Shown: positions 1 through 11,350, counted from the stretch's first letter. The stretch: DNA of 64,000 bases from Castor canadensis (GCF_047511655.1 NC_133387.1:142408853-142472852); one strand, 5' to 3'. The notes: generated by a model from the letters alone, not told the origin. Numbers and translations are program-made.

Positions 1-80
1 GTTTTATGGAATATGAGTAATGCCTTTTCTTTTTTAACTGGTATGTATGTATGCATGCATGTATTTGTGTATTTATTTAC

Positions 81-296
81 TGGTACTGAGTTTTGAACCC
101 AGGGCTGTGGCCATGCTAGGAAAGCACTCTAATACATGAGCTATGTCCCCAATCCTTTTTTGTTTGTTTTTGTTTTTAAATTTTGTTTTTTGACACAAGG
201 TTGGGTCTCTCTGCCTAGGCTGGCCTTGAACTCAACATCTCTTCCCTCTGCCTCCTGAATAGCTGGTATAAGAGGTGTGTGCCACCATACGTGACC
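81..296 (-). mobile_element. B1+ID composite SINE
   Basis: Read on the minus strand, a B1-type unit (acgtatggtggcacacacctcttatacca) is followed by an ID-type unit ending in gttcaaaactcagtacca. Diverged copy lying downstream of the gene. Confidence 0.8.
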
Positions 297-817
297 GCTT
301 AACTGGTATCTTAAATGTATAAGAGGCTTCTGTTTGCTATGTCACAGCCTGTAGCCACACTTATAACTTGGCTAGATTCTCATAAGTTATCTGTAGCCAG
401 ATCCTAAAGTCAAGGGTTTCTTCTCTACCCATTCCAGACTGCTCACCTAATTTCAGACTGCTGGGTCTGGCCTACTTGTGTGGTCTATATTTTATAACCT
501 GAGTCATGGATTTCTATTAGTACTCCCAGTATTCTTGCCTTGTTACCCATTGTCTCAACACAAGCACTCAGAACCACTTTGTTTCTAAGCATGTTAGAAG
601 GAAGGCTTTTGGTGTTTTTGGTCAAGTCTTCTAGCTTCACAGTGTTTCCAACAACCTTCCATTGTGACCATTAACAAAGAAGTGACAAACTGTAGCAAGA
701 CTCAAGACATCTTCCCCTGCCCCACCTTGGTAGCTGTAGTGGTAGAATGGAAACTGACAGCTAATTCACCTAGTCACATGAATGTCTCATCTAAAAATAA
801 AGGCCAGATACACATCT

Positions 818-1628
818 TTTAGTTTTTTTGCATATATTTACAATATAAATACTAATTTGCTTTCAAAGTACATATTCTTTTAACAATTTGAGAAAATTAT
901 CTAGCATGGGACAGCAATTTAGTGTAAAGCCTCTACGGTGGTGATTAAGGAAAAATAGAGCTGTGTGGGATGATGGGCATGAGGATGTGAGCTTGCCGGG
1001 AGTGCGAGGCAGCTCAATGTGCCCTGCACTGCTGATATGGCACGTGAAAGGGCTGCCATGTGAGGCAGTGGCCTGGATGGGGAGCTGAAGACTAAATTTG
1101 AGAGAGATAAAAAGTACACATGCTTGCATAGTGCGTTAATTGTGAAGGAGCTCGACATTTCATTCTTGTTTCAACAGCTTAAATGAACAGCACTTACAAC
1201 ACCACACAAAATTAAAGACTTGAGCATACATTTCAGATTTCAACAGTAATGTCAAAAATACACAGCATGAGTTTACACAGGATCTGTGCTACATTAGAAC
1301 AGTACAGACAAACATCACTTGAGTATTAAGGAAAACATTAAATATTAAATAACAAATAAAATGTGTAAACACTAATCTAACTGGGGATTTTGCTATTGCA
1401 ACGTGTCCAATGAAGTGGTTTCAACAGTACAAGAAGGATTAGGACATGAATGTTTCCAGTCTACTTGGAATATGTGGATCTCATTTTAGGAATCCTTTAA
1501 TAAAAACTGGTCCAGGACAGCAGGAGAGGATCTACTCTCCTGATTGTTAATTTGGTGCACTCCATTCTATGCTAATTTTTACTTTCAAACTTGGGTAGCG
1601 AGTGAATACTTTAAACTGTCACTCCTTA
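818..1628 (-). other. ATOSA: ATOSA 3' UTR (3' end uncertain)
   Basis: Non-repetitive AT-rich sequence follows the stop codon. No AATAAA occurs on the minus strand here. Two weak ends are possible: ATTAAA at 1496-1501, and AATATA at 833-838 preceded by UGUA and followed by a GT-rich stretch (minus gatgtgtatctgg). The second would give a UTR of about 810 nt. The first would give only about 150 nt. Confidence 0.45.
833..838 (-). terminator. candidate polyadenylation signal (AATATA variant)
   Basis: The minus strand reads TTGTAAATATATGC, a UGUA element overlapping a weak AATATA hexamer, with GT-rich sequence 20-35 bases further on. This is a weak-consensus guess chosen because no canonical hexamer occurs between 1628 and 800. 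Confidence 0.25.
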
Positions 1629-1782
1629 TCAACATCTTGGTGAAAACTGAGGGTTTGTTGGCGATTCAGTGTAAGATTTGAGTTCATATGCAGCACCACT
1701 ATCAACCTCCATTGACTTTCTGGAGAACAGGAGCCGGACGTCTCTATGGAGGTACATCTTTCCAGACTTAGAACTCTGGAAC
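1629..1782 (-). CDS. ATOSA: ATOSA last coding exon (codons 1026-1076 and stop)
   Basis: The acceptor is tattgtttag at 1783-1792 on the minus strand. The exon opens with the third base of a split Arg codon (phase 2), then reads FQSSKSGKMYLHRDVRLLFS and continues to a C-terminus ending in NPQFSPRC. The stop is TGA at 1629-1631, followed directly by an in-frame TAA at 1626-1628. This is the C-terminal part of the region named in domain databases 'chromosome segregation during meiosis', a family label only. The last 30 residues are rich in Ser, Thr and Pro and look unstructured. Fifty residues plus stop match the expected human C-terminus in length. Confidence 0.93.
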
Positions 1783-2454
1783 CTAAACAATAAACCAAAA
1801 GGGTAATCATTTCAAGGAACAAGTGTTTAAAACAAACAGATTGAGTAATCACAATCTGAAAGTAGGAAGGACTGATCTTGCTTCATTACTAGGTTAACTG
1901 TCACAAGGTATTTCAGGTCTTACATTGTCCAAGCCTGTGCTTCTAGTTTTAGTGCCTCTCCCTTTCTACTCCCCAGACATTTCATACTCTTTTCCTTTCT
2001 TACCATGCCTGAGACGCTTCCTTCTGGGAGTCCAGGATTCGAGCACCGTCTTGCTTTTCCTTCCTGACTCCACGGCACCTGTACCTTTCCTCATTCAGTG
2101 TCTACTCTCAGTCACACCAGCCAGTTATCCTACTGGCTTTGCAGCACTGGCATCTTCTAGACATACAGACTGACACTTTCACACAAGTAAGCCTCTCATG
2201 ATTTGTGGTAGAATAAAATGAATTCCACACTTGAAAAGTTACTACGGAAAATGTTCAAGTTTTAAGGATGATCACTGCTACCATCAGCAGTAGCTATCTA
2301 AAAGAAAGCTAGCCATCATCAAAAGTCAAGACAAAAGTTAGCAGTAAAATAAAAATGGCTATCAAAACTACATATGAAACCATTTATCTCCTGCTAATAA
2401 CTAGCTAATATTAATATTTGTTGCACAGCACATGGGGATGAAGTGGTTCTTTTT

Positions 2455-2502
2455 CAGTGCTGCGGATTGAACTCAAGGCCTTGTGCATGCTAGGCAAAGA
2501 GC
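2455..2502 (-). mobile_element. ID SINE fragment
   Basis: Half of an ID-type tRNA-derived unit: minus-strand tagcatgcacaaggccttgag then ttcaatccgcagcactg. Confidence 0.65.
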
Positions 2503-2694
2503 TGGAATCTTGAATCTCATAAATTTACATGGTGGATAGACAAACATACCCAGTAGTGTTAATTTCTCTTGGCTTTTCCTTGGCTTAGTAGAAATACTCT
2601 CTCCTAAACTAGCTGAAATATGTGGTGGTCAGTTGTGTATATTAAAACAGAACTCTGACTGGCTCCCTCTTCCCTGCTCTCAGAAATGGTCTTT

Positions 2695-2730
2695 TTTTGT
2701 TGTTGTTGTTTGTTTGTTTTGTTTTGCTTT
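2695..2730. repeat. (TTG)n/(TTTG)n simple repeat
   Basis: T/G-rich short tandem units next to a SINE poly-A tail; probably derived from that tail. Confidence 0.75.
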
Positions 2731-2734
2731 GTTT

Positions 2735-2911
2735 TATGGTATGGGGATTTAAGCTACACTTTGAGCCACTCCACCAGCCCTTTTTCCGTGACGGGCTTTT
2801 TGGAGACAGGCTTTCTCAAACTATTTGCCCGGACTGGCTTCAAACCACAATCCTCCTGATCTCTATCTCCTGAGTAGCTAGGATTACAGGTGTGAGCCAC
2901 CGGTGCCCAGC
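2735..2911 (-). mobile_element. B1+ID dimer SINE, ID part shortened
   Basis: Minus strand begins gctgggcaccggtggctcac (B1-type) and ends with the ggctggtggagtggctcaaa start of an ID unit whose centre is missing. Confidence 0.85.
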
Positions 2912-3111
2912 TTCTCTGAAGTTTTTTTTTTAACCACCTTCCCAATATGAAGAAGAACATGGTAAGCTTTGGAAAGTATACCATTTTTCCCCAAAAGACT
3001 TCTTTATAGCATTTAAAGTACGTAGTTAGTACATGGTAATTATAAAAGCTGAGAGAGTTGGTTTTTTACTTTGGTGAATGTTGGTTATACTTTTTTTTTC
3101 TTTTTTTTTTT

Positions 3112-3184
3112 TTGTGGTACAGGGGATTGGACCCAGGTCTCACACATGCTAGGCAAGTGTTCTACCACTTGAGCTTACCCTCAA
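3112..3184 (-). mobile_element. ID SINE
   Basis: Complete ID-type unit in minus orientation, lying 37 bases from an ID copy in the opposite orientation. Confidence 0.8.
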
Positions 3185-3220
3185 ATGTTGATATGGCTAA
3201 GGTTGTTAAACTTCAAGAGA

Positions 3221-3320
3221 GGACCAGGGATATAGCTCAGTAATAGAGCACTTGCTTAGCATTCACAAGGTCCTGGGTTCCATCCCCTACACAAAACAAG
3301 ACAAAACAAAACAAAAAAAA
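3221..3320 (+). mobile_element. ID SINE, less derived subtype
   Basis: Reads gaccagggatatagctcag...gttccatcccct, closer to the tRNA-like ID consensus than the abundant 'ggctggtgg' subtype, with an A-rich tail. Confidence 0.85.
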
Positions 3321-3446
3321 CATGCAGACAAAAAGCCTTCAAGAGGGATAGTGTCAATGGAAGTTGAATCTTTCCCTAGTTTGACCTGGAAAATATCTTT
3401 ACACTCTGCTAGTTCATAACATTTCTCTATTATTATTGGGTTTTTT

Positions 3447-3530
3447 TTTTTGGCAGTGCTGGAGTTTGAACTCAGGGCCTCATGCTTGCTAGGCAGGCAC
3501 TCTTACTGGTTGAGCCACTCCACCAACCTC
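3447..3530 (-). mobile_element. ID SINE with perfect target-site duplication
   Basis: ID unit flanked by AACATTTCTCT at 3418-3428 and 3531-3541, an 11-bp perfect duplication. The tail lies at the left. Confidence 0.88.
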
Positions 3531-3899
3531 AACATTTCTCTTTTTTAAAAAATGTTGCCAAAGCCTGTTTGTAGTAGACTTGTCATTCCCATGGTATTTG
3601 TAACATTTCCTATGAGGCTCAAGTCAGGCCATGTCAGGCTGAGTTTAAATACACTGTGCTAGTTTAACATGTCTTTTGGATGTCAAACCACTAGCAGAGA
3701 CTAGAGAGCCACTTCAGAAGTGTTTTGGGGGACAATGAATTTAATACTTTTTCAAGCATGGGGCTTGCATTTACCTCGGGTCACCACAACAAGACAGATA
3801 TATATTGAAAGTGACAGATAAAGAAGTCCTCTGCTCAGACCTTGTATGAAAGGTGACTCAAGATAAACAGGGTTACTTACACTTAGGAGATAGCCTAAG

Positions 3900-3975
3900 G
3901 GCTGATGGAGTGGCTCAAGTGGTAGAACACTTGGCTAGCAAGAGAGACCCTGAGTTCAAACCGCAGTACTGCAAA
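3900..3975 (+). mobile_element. ID SINE with 13-bp target-site duplication
   Basis: Flanked by GAGATAGCCTAAG at 3887-3899 and 3976-3988. The body reads ggctgatggagtggctcaag. The perfect duplication suggests recent insertion. Confidence 0.9.
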
Positions 3976-4295
3976 GAGATAGCCTAAGATGAAACTCACT
4001 GATGTGACTGAAAACTTTCTATGGATGGGACCAGAAAATTGTTAGAAACAGAGATATAGGGAAAAGGCTACTGAGTCCTGTTTAACAAATCAATTTGCTC
4101 ATTGATCCTGAGAGCTACCCTAGGAGTTGGAGGCTAAAAACTTTACACTAGGGTGCTGGCAACTTGGACCAGAAGTACAAACAAATGTCTTCTCACCACC
4201 TAGAGTTATGACTTGGGTAGCAAAAGTCAGAGGAAAAGATATTTCTAATGGAATCACTTAGAATATAACAGCAGAGATTTTATCTTTGACGTTCC

Positions 4296-4346
4296 CCTAA
4301 TATCTAGAAGCATTCCTGGCACATGAATATTTGTTGAATGAATGAA
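4296..4346 (+). mobile_element. L2 3'-end remnant
   Basis: Contains ctggcacatgaatatttgttgaatgaatgaa, split here as the typical L2 tail words 'cctggcaca' and 'tgttgaatgaatga'. Confidence 0.65.
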
Positions 4347-4657
4347 ATTTAAGGACTTCTCTAATGACCAATGAAATGTGGCTAGTTCAAATTGAGTTGT
4401 ACTTGAGTGAAAAATATATTATTGATTTTAAGGATTTAGTAAAACACAAGAATGTAAAATATTTAATTGATTTTTATATAAATTATACATTAAAATGATA
4501 ATATCTGGATATGTTATGTTAAATAATATACATTTACCTGTTTCTTACTACTTTTTTATGTTGGTTCTAGAAAACGTAGAACTATATTGTTGAATCATAT
4601 TAATTACATTTCTGTTGGACAGCATTAATTTAAAAAACGTGTTTCACTGCCTCTGCT

Positions 4658-4762
4658 ATATTAGGTTTTTTTTTTCCCTTTTATTTATATGTGCATACAA
4701 TGTTTGGGTCATTTCTCCCCCCTTCTCCCCGCCCCCTCTGTCTCTCCCCCATATTAGGTTTT
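4658..4762 (-). mobile_element. very short LINE-1 insertion with target-site duplication
   Basis: About 80 bp matching the extreme 3' end of the L1 at 35763 (atgtgcatacaa, then C-rich sequence) in minus orientation. It is flanked by ATATTAGGTTTT at 4658-4669 and 4751-4762. The poly-T at the left is the L1 tail. Confidence 0.8.
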
Positions 4763-5003
4763 GTTTTGACATAAATTATTTCATATTAAACAGCTACTAA
4801 TGACAATATTACTAACTCAATTAAGAAAGACTATAGGAAAATAAGCCATGTACTTTCTGTACCTTGGCACATCATCAAGAATTTTCATGCTAAGTAAAGT
4901 CCAAAGGACACTTGTCTAGCTAGTTTAAAAAAGTTAAAAAAAAAGCTATGAATTTTAGAATTGTCCTAAAGTAATGTATTTTTATATTCATCTAAAACAT
5001 TAC

Positions 5004-5203
5004 CTCAGATGTATGAGGTAGCGTAATAACCGTTCTTCTGTGTGTCGGATGTTTTCTTTATTAACACTTCTCTTCATTTCTTGTTTAACAGGTACAGAAA
5101 AAGTTCTTTGTCGTAGGAATGTCTGATGATTGGCTGGCATATCTCGTAAGTCATATATCACAACAAACATCTTCACCACAGTCTTATTAGGATTAAATAA
5201 GGT
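5004..5203 (-). CDS. ATOSA: ATOSA exon, codons 960-1026 (conserved C-terminal domain)
   Basis: The acceptor is tttctccag and the donor reads CTGAG|GTAATG. The exon is 200 nt, starting in phase 0 and ending after two bases of an Arg codon. It encodes TLFNPNKTVVKMFVVIYDLR followed by a basic, charged segment ending LLRYLIHLR. This is among the most conserved parts of the protein. In the human protein a second transactivation segment is annotated near its start (residues about 962-970 as I remember), and that stretch is present here. The beta-rich VVKMFVVIYDL core looks like part of a folded domain. There is no frameshift. Confidence 0.93.
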
Positions 5204-7447
5204 CTGGAGAAACAATACAGAAATTATTCTTTAAAAACAGTGATTTGTTGATGTGACTCAGAATGATTGTACCAATAATTAACTAAATAATTTAATCCCA
5301 CTGGACATAATTCAGTTTTAGGGACTATAATTAATAAGATTTTGAAATACATTAATAACATTCAATATTCTTTCAAAAGTTCAACTTAATTTCTTACTTT
5401 ATAATACAAAATCCTGTAATAAATCAAAACCTTTAGTCACAAATTATATATTAGTAACAAACAATATATAACTTTTCTTCTTGTTCAGATATTCAGAATA
5501 GTCCCTATAGCTTAAGCAAAACACAACCTTACTGGGTTTAAAATATTCTCGGTCAATTATTTCAAGCACTCACTTCATTGAAGACGGTCAACAACAAAAT
5601 TCTGGACTGGAGGTGTGGCTCAAGTGGTAGAGTGCCTGCTTTGCAAATGTGAAGCCCTGAGTTCAAACCCCAGTCCCACCAACAACAAAATTCTGTTTTA
5701 TTTTTCTCACATTTTTAATGGTGAGCAATAGAATTAAAAAGAAAAAAAGCTCTGCCAAACTAGAATTTTTGATGTTTTAGGTACACATAGTTATTGTACA
5801 ATCACTTATAAGTGTTTAGAGAAGAGACTTTCCTATTTGAAAATGTTTTCAAATTTAGAAAATAAAGCTCATATTATCAGAGATACAAAGTAGGCTAAAT
5901 AATACCTTCTGTGCTCATATTTGGAATTATTTCAAAATATGCTGCAATACTAGGAATTAAAAAAACAAAACAAAACAAAACAGTATCATTATAGGCCAAA
6001 ATATGTATCCTTCCTCAAGACTGAAGTGAATTCAATTGCCACTTGACTATGAATAATTGAAGGAATGTTACTTTAAAAAAATACTAATTTTTAAACAAAA
6101 CCCCGTACTACTGATCTGACTTGAACCAAATTACCAACACATCAATAGGTAACTTGGTGCCCATGCTTTCAGGAGCTCATCCGTGCCAGTGGACGTCACT
6201 CACTGAATCAAAATGAGAAATATATCAATATTAAGGTCCAAATTCTGCAACCACAACAACTAGCAAGCCAGGAGTTCAAACTGTGATTATGAATAATTAC
6301 ACCATGTCATGAGTAAAAGACATACCCAAAATTCACATTTAAAATTAACCACTAAGGCTGGCAGTCTACAGCGAGAGGTGAATGTGCTGTCTCTGGATGC
6401 GTGCCTCTTTGTATGACAACTGACTGCTACCCTTCCATGACCCATGCTGCCCCGTGAGCCACACAGTCAGGGGCAAGAGAAGATCATTACTCCTTTACTG
6501 CAAGAAATCCTTTTGACATAAAAATTGTACTTTAGATGGAGTGACTCGTCAGTAAACATGTACATTTTGCTCAGAACTATGTTTTATTCCTGTGAGATCG
6601 GAAATAAATGAATATCCAGGCTCTGTGAAGTACTGGAACAATGGTGATAAGCAAAAGGGGTATGACGAAGCACTGAACACACTGAGGCTGATGGCTCTCA
6701 GCAGCTTTGTTGGACAAGACCAGATCCTGAGTGGCAGGAAGTAGCCTTAGCTAGAGTCTCTCAGTCTGCAAACAACTCTGTAACAGATTTGAGGACTTGC
6801 AGGATTATCCTGGATCACTGTGGAGATGAACTCAATTGCAAACTAGCCTAGATGCCAGATTATGCTTCTGAGAACCCTAGACCAGAAATAACAAAGGACT
6901 GGTCTGGACCAGAGGGTTCTCCTGAGATAAGACCCGATCAATACCCAGACTAAAGGAATGATGCTCTGTCCTGACATCTATCAGATTAATATTTCTACTT
7001 GGTGCGTTCATTTCATTAGACCAATTTAGAAGTCACTGCATCATTAGGTATAATATCATGTAGTTTTCCTGCCAAAAAAATAGTAATGTTTGGGGGGGGG
7101 GTCTCATTTTAAATAGGTCAACATCAATATGGCTTATATTGAAAAGAAGGCACTGGTAATGTTAGTGCCTATAATTTTCAAATTATATTGAAAATAACTA
7201 TTTAAGTTAAGCAAATGGTCATGTACTATTTTTCTAAAGCATTCACCTCAAAGAGCCTATTAATGTTTTCCTTTTATGGAGGTCCCCAAGTAGTCATTCC
7301 TGGGGCAGAGTGGGGAAACTCCAAACAAAGCTGCAGCCCCACGGTTACTTACCAAAGTCGTTGCAGCAGCAGGAGCAGGAGAAAGGGCTAAGTTCTATAT
7401 GTGTGTGAGAGAATGATTATTGCAATTGTAGGCTAGAAAACACATAC
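5204..7447 (-). other. ATOSA intron after codon 959 (2.2 kb)
   Basis: Holds one ID SINE (5605-5680). Sequence from 5700 to 7320 shows no recognised repeat or gene. A candidate cryptic exon lies at 7353-7387. Confidence 0.8.
5605..5680 (+). mobile_element. ID SINE with 15-bp target-site duplication
   Basis: Flanked by AACAACAAAATTCTG at 5590-5604 and 5681-5695. The body reads gactggaggtgtggctcaag and ends cccagtcccacc. Confidence 0.9.
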
Positions 7448-7516
7448 CACTTGTATTGTTCCTGAAGGAGGTACTCGATAACCCCTTTTACCAAGGGACT
7501 CTAAAGTAATCACACC
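7448..7516 (-). CDS. ATOSA: ATOSA exon, codons 937-959
   Basis: A 69-nt symmetric exon, phase 0 at both ends. The acceptor is tttatttcaag|GGT and the donor GTG|GTATGTG. It encodes GVITLESLGKRGYRVPPSGT then IQV, a very conserved stretch between the Atos-like domain and the C-terminal domain. Because both ends are in phase 0, skipping this exon would delete 23 residues without a frameshift. The upstream intron ends here and begins with a GC donor at 13143-13144. Confidence 0.93.
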
Positions 7517-8365
7517 CTTGAAATAAAAGAAGACAAATTGAGTACATATGTAATAAAAGGCTAAAATAAGAATCATACATCATGTAATTACTAAAATTCC
7601 AAAATTCTATTTCTATGGAAAAATATTCAAATTGCATTAGTAGAGATACACTCTGAGACTATGAAATAGGGAGGTTTCCAGCCCTAAAGAAACAATTTAC
7701 TGTCCTTCTTGATCATGTTGCAATAAGTAACATGAAACATATATGGCCACACTCTTGGAAATTTCCATTGAGATACAAGATATAAAGGTAAGATGTTTCC
7801 TAATCAAAAATGAAATACAGCAAAGTTATAGGATTATTCCTACTAATTTAGGGAATATAGGAAATAAAGAAGCAAAACAACTTATTGGTCTCTGGGTCTG
7901 TAAAAAGTAAGGAGTGTATAGAAGGATATAAGTTTTGGCTAAAAATGAAGGAATTCTTCAGTCAGGGAATTAAGTTACATATCTGAATTTCTGACCTAGA
8001 CAAAAAATTTAGAAAGTAAAATTTCAAATTTAAAGAAAAGTCATGTGGGAGTTTGTGGTTCCTGTCTGATAACTTACAGAAAAAATGTTCAAGGCAAAAA
8101 GTAGAAATGAAGCTTTAATCAGCCAACTTCTAAGACTGTGGTTTGTTCTATATAAAAGCCATAAAATTCTATTTTGCAAGGACTAAATGTTTCTTCAGAA
8201 ATAACCTCATATTACATGTTGTATCTTAATCTGGATCTTCTTCAGGTACTGCTTTGTAGTCATTTAATTATTGAAGAACCTAAGAATCCAAATTGATTTT
8301 AAATCAGAACACAGTAATTAAAGGTCTAGAAGCTAAGCTAAATTGGAGTCATCTCATTAGATGCA

Positions 8366-8526
8366 GCCTGGTTCTCGGAGAATGGTCCTCAGGCCAGCAG
8401 CTCAGCATCACAGGTGAGCTCATTAGGAATGCAGAATCCCTGGGTTTACCCAGATCTACCAAATCTAATCTGCATTTTAATAAGACTCTCCAGATGAATC
8501 ATATGTAGATTAAAATTTGAGAAAAC
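8366..8526 (+). mobile_element. MER5A-like hAT DNA transposon relic
   Basis: Reads agcatcacaggtgagctcat, then gaatgcagaatccctggg, then tctgcattttaataagactc, in the order of the MER5A non-autonomous element. Confidence 0.75.
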
Positions 8527-9497
8527 TTTAAAGCATGTCGAGTAGTTTTTCTGAGATGTCCAAACAATTTGGAAAAGAGAGTAAGTTTAAGTGAGGTAAG
8601 TTAAAGCTTCTCAATAACCAGGATGACTGAATGACTGTGGTTACCACAACTGTGATAATTCATTCTGAGGCAGCTTTGAATAATGAATGCTGATTTTACT
8701 TATTTTAACAGAGGTAATGCTTTTCTTTCAAGCAGTTAAGGTAATTCAGTGGAATAATTGCATGTTTTACACATTTCATGATTCCATCATTATACGCCAT
8801 ACATGACAACCTTGTGTAAATATGAAATAGCACTACCCCATTAGGTGACATCTCTGTTGGGTTCAGAAGTTAGAAAGTGTGGGAGGTAAAGAGAGTGGAC
8901 AAAAGCAGATGGAGGGCGAGGCTCTGACGTACAAATGCCTCAACTCCAAGTACCCTGCACTTGACATCACACAGTTAAATAACAGACATTGGGAAATGCT
9001 CACAGACATGGGCACTGAAATCACATACAGGGTTTTTGACAAATCCAATTCATCGCATGGTCATTTAAAGTATGAAAACAGCAATCAACAAATTGAATCC
9101 TCAACTAAAACAGCATGAAGCATCCACAACCCCTCTCACATCTGCTGTATGTGTCGAGGGTGGTGCTATGCATACCACTTCTTACATATGAGTGGAGTGT
9201 GGATATTTATGTAAAAATAGGATGGTATGTAATACTCTTCTCCCAAGTTCCAGAAGGAAAAAGTAAAATATACCCAAATAATAGCTACTTTTATGACCTT
9301 ATTGCTACAGGCAATGCATTACTGTTCTTCCCATCACCCTTTCACTCAAAAATACAGATGGAAAACCAGTAAGGCGAAAATTACTACCATGGCACCATGA
9401 CTATTTCCTTTAATACACACAATTCTGATGGTTTTTTAGAAAGCAGTAAGTAAATCAATTTATAAAGAAAAACTAAAGGTTTTTTGGGGGGGGCGGG

Positions 9498-9842
9498 GGA
9501 CAATACGGGGGTTTGAACTCAGGGCTTCCCACTTGCTAGGCAGGCGCTGTACCCTGCTTGAGCCACACCTCCAGCCCTTTTTGCTATAGTTATTTTGAAG
9601 ATAGGGTCTCATGTTTTGCCCAGGCTGGCCTGGACTGTGATCCTCCTCTTTTAAACTTTCTGCCATTTCTGGGATGACAGGCATGCATCTACACGCCCAG
9701 CTTTTTTCTGTTGAGATGGGGCAGTGTGTGTTGGGGGGGGGCACTCATAAACGTTTTTGCCAAGACTGTCCTAGAACCACAGTCCTCCCAATCTCAGCCT
9801 CCCAAGCAGCTAGAATTATTAGCATGAATCGCTGGTACTGGA
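9498..9842 (-). mobile_element. SINE cluster: ID plus two B1-type units
   Basis: An ID unit (9500-9580) with a B1-type unit (to 9701) and a second, more diverged B1-type unit (9702-9842), all minus-oriented. G-runs at 9485-9499 and 9733-9741. Confidence 0.8.
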
Positions 9843-9872
9843 CTAAGACTATAGATTTTTGAAATTTTTTTC

Positions 9873-10185
9873 CCAGTGGTACTGGAGGGTGAACTCAGGG
9901 CGTCATGCTTGCTAGGCAGGTGCTCTATCCCTTGAACCACAGCCCCAGCTCTTTTTGCTTCAGTTTTTTTTTTTTAATAGAGTCTTAAATTTTTGTGTAA
10001 GCCAACCTGGACTCCTAATTATGCTTCCTGTGGAGCTGGAATGACAGGTAGTGCATCACCACCCCCAGTTACTGGTTGAAATGTGGTCTCACTAACTTTT
10101 TGCATAGCTGGCCTCAAACCTCTATCCTCCTTATCTCTGCCTACTGAGTAGTTGGGATTACAGATGTGAGCTATCATGCCTGGCC
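9873..10185 (-). mobile_element. SINE cluster: ID plus two B1-type units
   Basis: Same architecture as the neighbouring block: ID at 9876-9955, then two B1-type units ending in gggccaggcatgatagctca on the minus strand. Confidence 0.8.
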
Positions 10186-10330
10186 CAAAAAAATCTTTTA
10201 ACTTTAGGCTACACTTTAAAACAACTATTTCTAAATAATGTAAAACTAGTAGTAGCATTATCAATAGAAAGAGACTGCAAAATTATCTGGCATTTTATTA
10301 ATATTATTAGCTTTATTATTATTTTGTTGT

Positions 10331-10633
10331 TTGGTGGTACTGAGGGTTGAACTCAGGGCCTTAAGCTTGCTACCACCTGAGCCATGCCCACAGCCCTTTT
10401 TGCTCTGGTTATGTTTGAGACAGGGCCTTGCTTTATGCATGGGCTGCCCTGGACATGATTCTTTTATTTATGCTTCCCTGTGTAACTGGATGTCAAAGAT
10501 GCAACACTATGCCCAGCCATTGATGATACGGGGTTTTGTGAACTATATTCTCAGGCTGGCCTCAAACCATGATCCTCCTGATCTCTGCCTTCCAATTTGC
10601 CAGGATTACAGATGTCAGCTACCATGCCTGGCC
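10331..10633 (-). mobile_element. SINE cluster: ID plus two B1-type units
   Basis: Third adjacent copy of the ID/B1/B1 arrangement, minus-oriented. Confidence 0.8.
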
Positions 10634-10672
10634 TATTATTATTATTATTATTATTATTATTTATTTTACTAA
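10633..10672. repeat. (TTA)n microsatellite
   Basis: About ten TTA units directly next to the head of the minus-oriented SINE cluster. Confidence 0.9.
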
Positions 10673-11350
10673 TTTCATTAATGCAATTGACTAACATATT
10701 AATATTTATAGTTAGAGAAACTTACCATATTTAATACAAACAAAAATATTTCTTTTGGCATTTTAAGATCAAATAGTAAGGTGAAGATAAACTAATTTTA
10801 ATCAAAATCTTACACAAAAATTTCTCAAATTATTGTGAAATAGAGACTATGTAACAACAAGTGGAAATGGAAAGAAGTATGCCTTGGTTGGTTGGCTACG
10901 ACTACCAGGAAGTTATGCATGGCTCTGGCAATGCAATCATATGCAGGTCATACCTGAATTTGCCACTGGCACACCTGCTTTAGATATTTGTCTGGTTTCA
11001 TGACAAGATAATTTTGAAAAAGCTAAGTGTAGTCATATAACTCTTGGAGGACATTTTTACCACCAATTCCAAATTAGAGAGTGGTATTGTGTGCCTTTGA
11101 GTTAATCTTTAAGGAATTATTTTAATGGAAAGTTCTGTACCACCTCTATACCACAAAGACAGAATTTTCTGTGCTACAGGTTTACCTTCGTGAGTAATTT
11201 GTGCAATTCATGATGAGAGGTTGCAAAGTTACTGGAGCAACAAATAGAATACTGTGTCTCAGTTCTGCTATTCTGTGATATGTATTATCTTAAAAAACAC
11301 AATCCATCCTTCGAAAGAAGACTAAGCTATCAAAATGGGTATGATATCCT

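Larger units (their letters stand above)
1783..5003 (-). other. ATOSA last intron (3.2 kb)
   Basis: Holds SINEs in both orientations, a tiny LINE-1 insertion at 4658-4762, an L2 3' tail at 4296-4346 and simple TTG repeats near 2695-2730. The rest (1800-2450, 3540-3890, 4350-4650, 4763-5000) is AT-rich with nothing recognisable. Confidence 0.85.
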
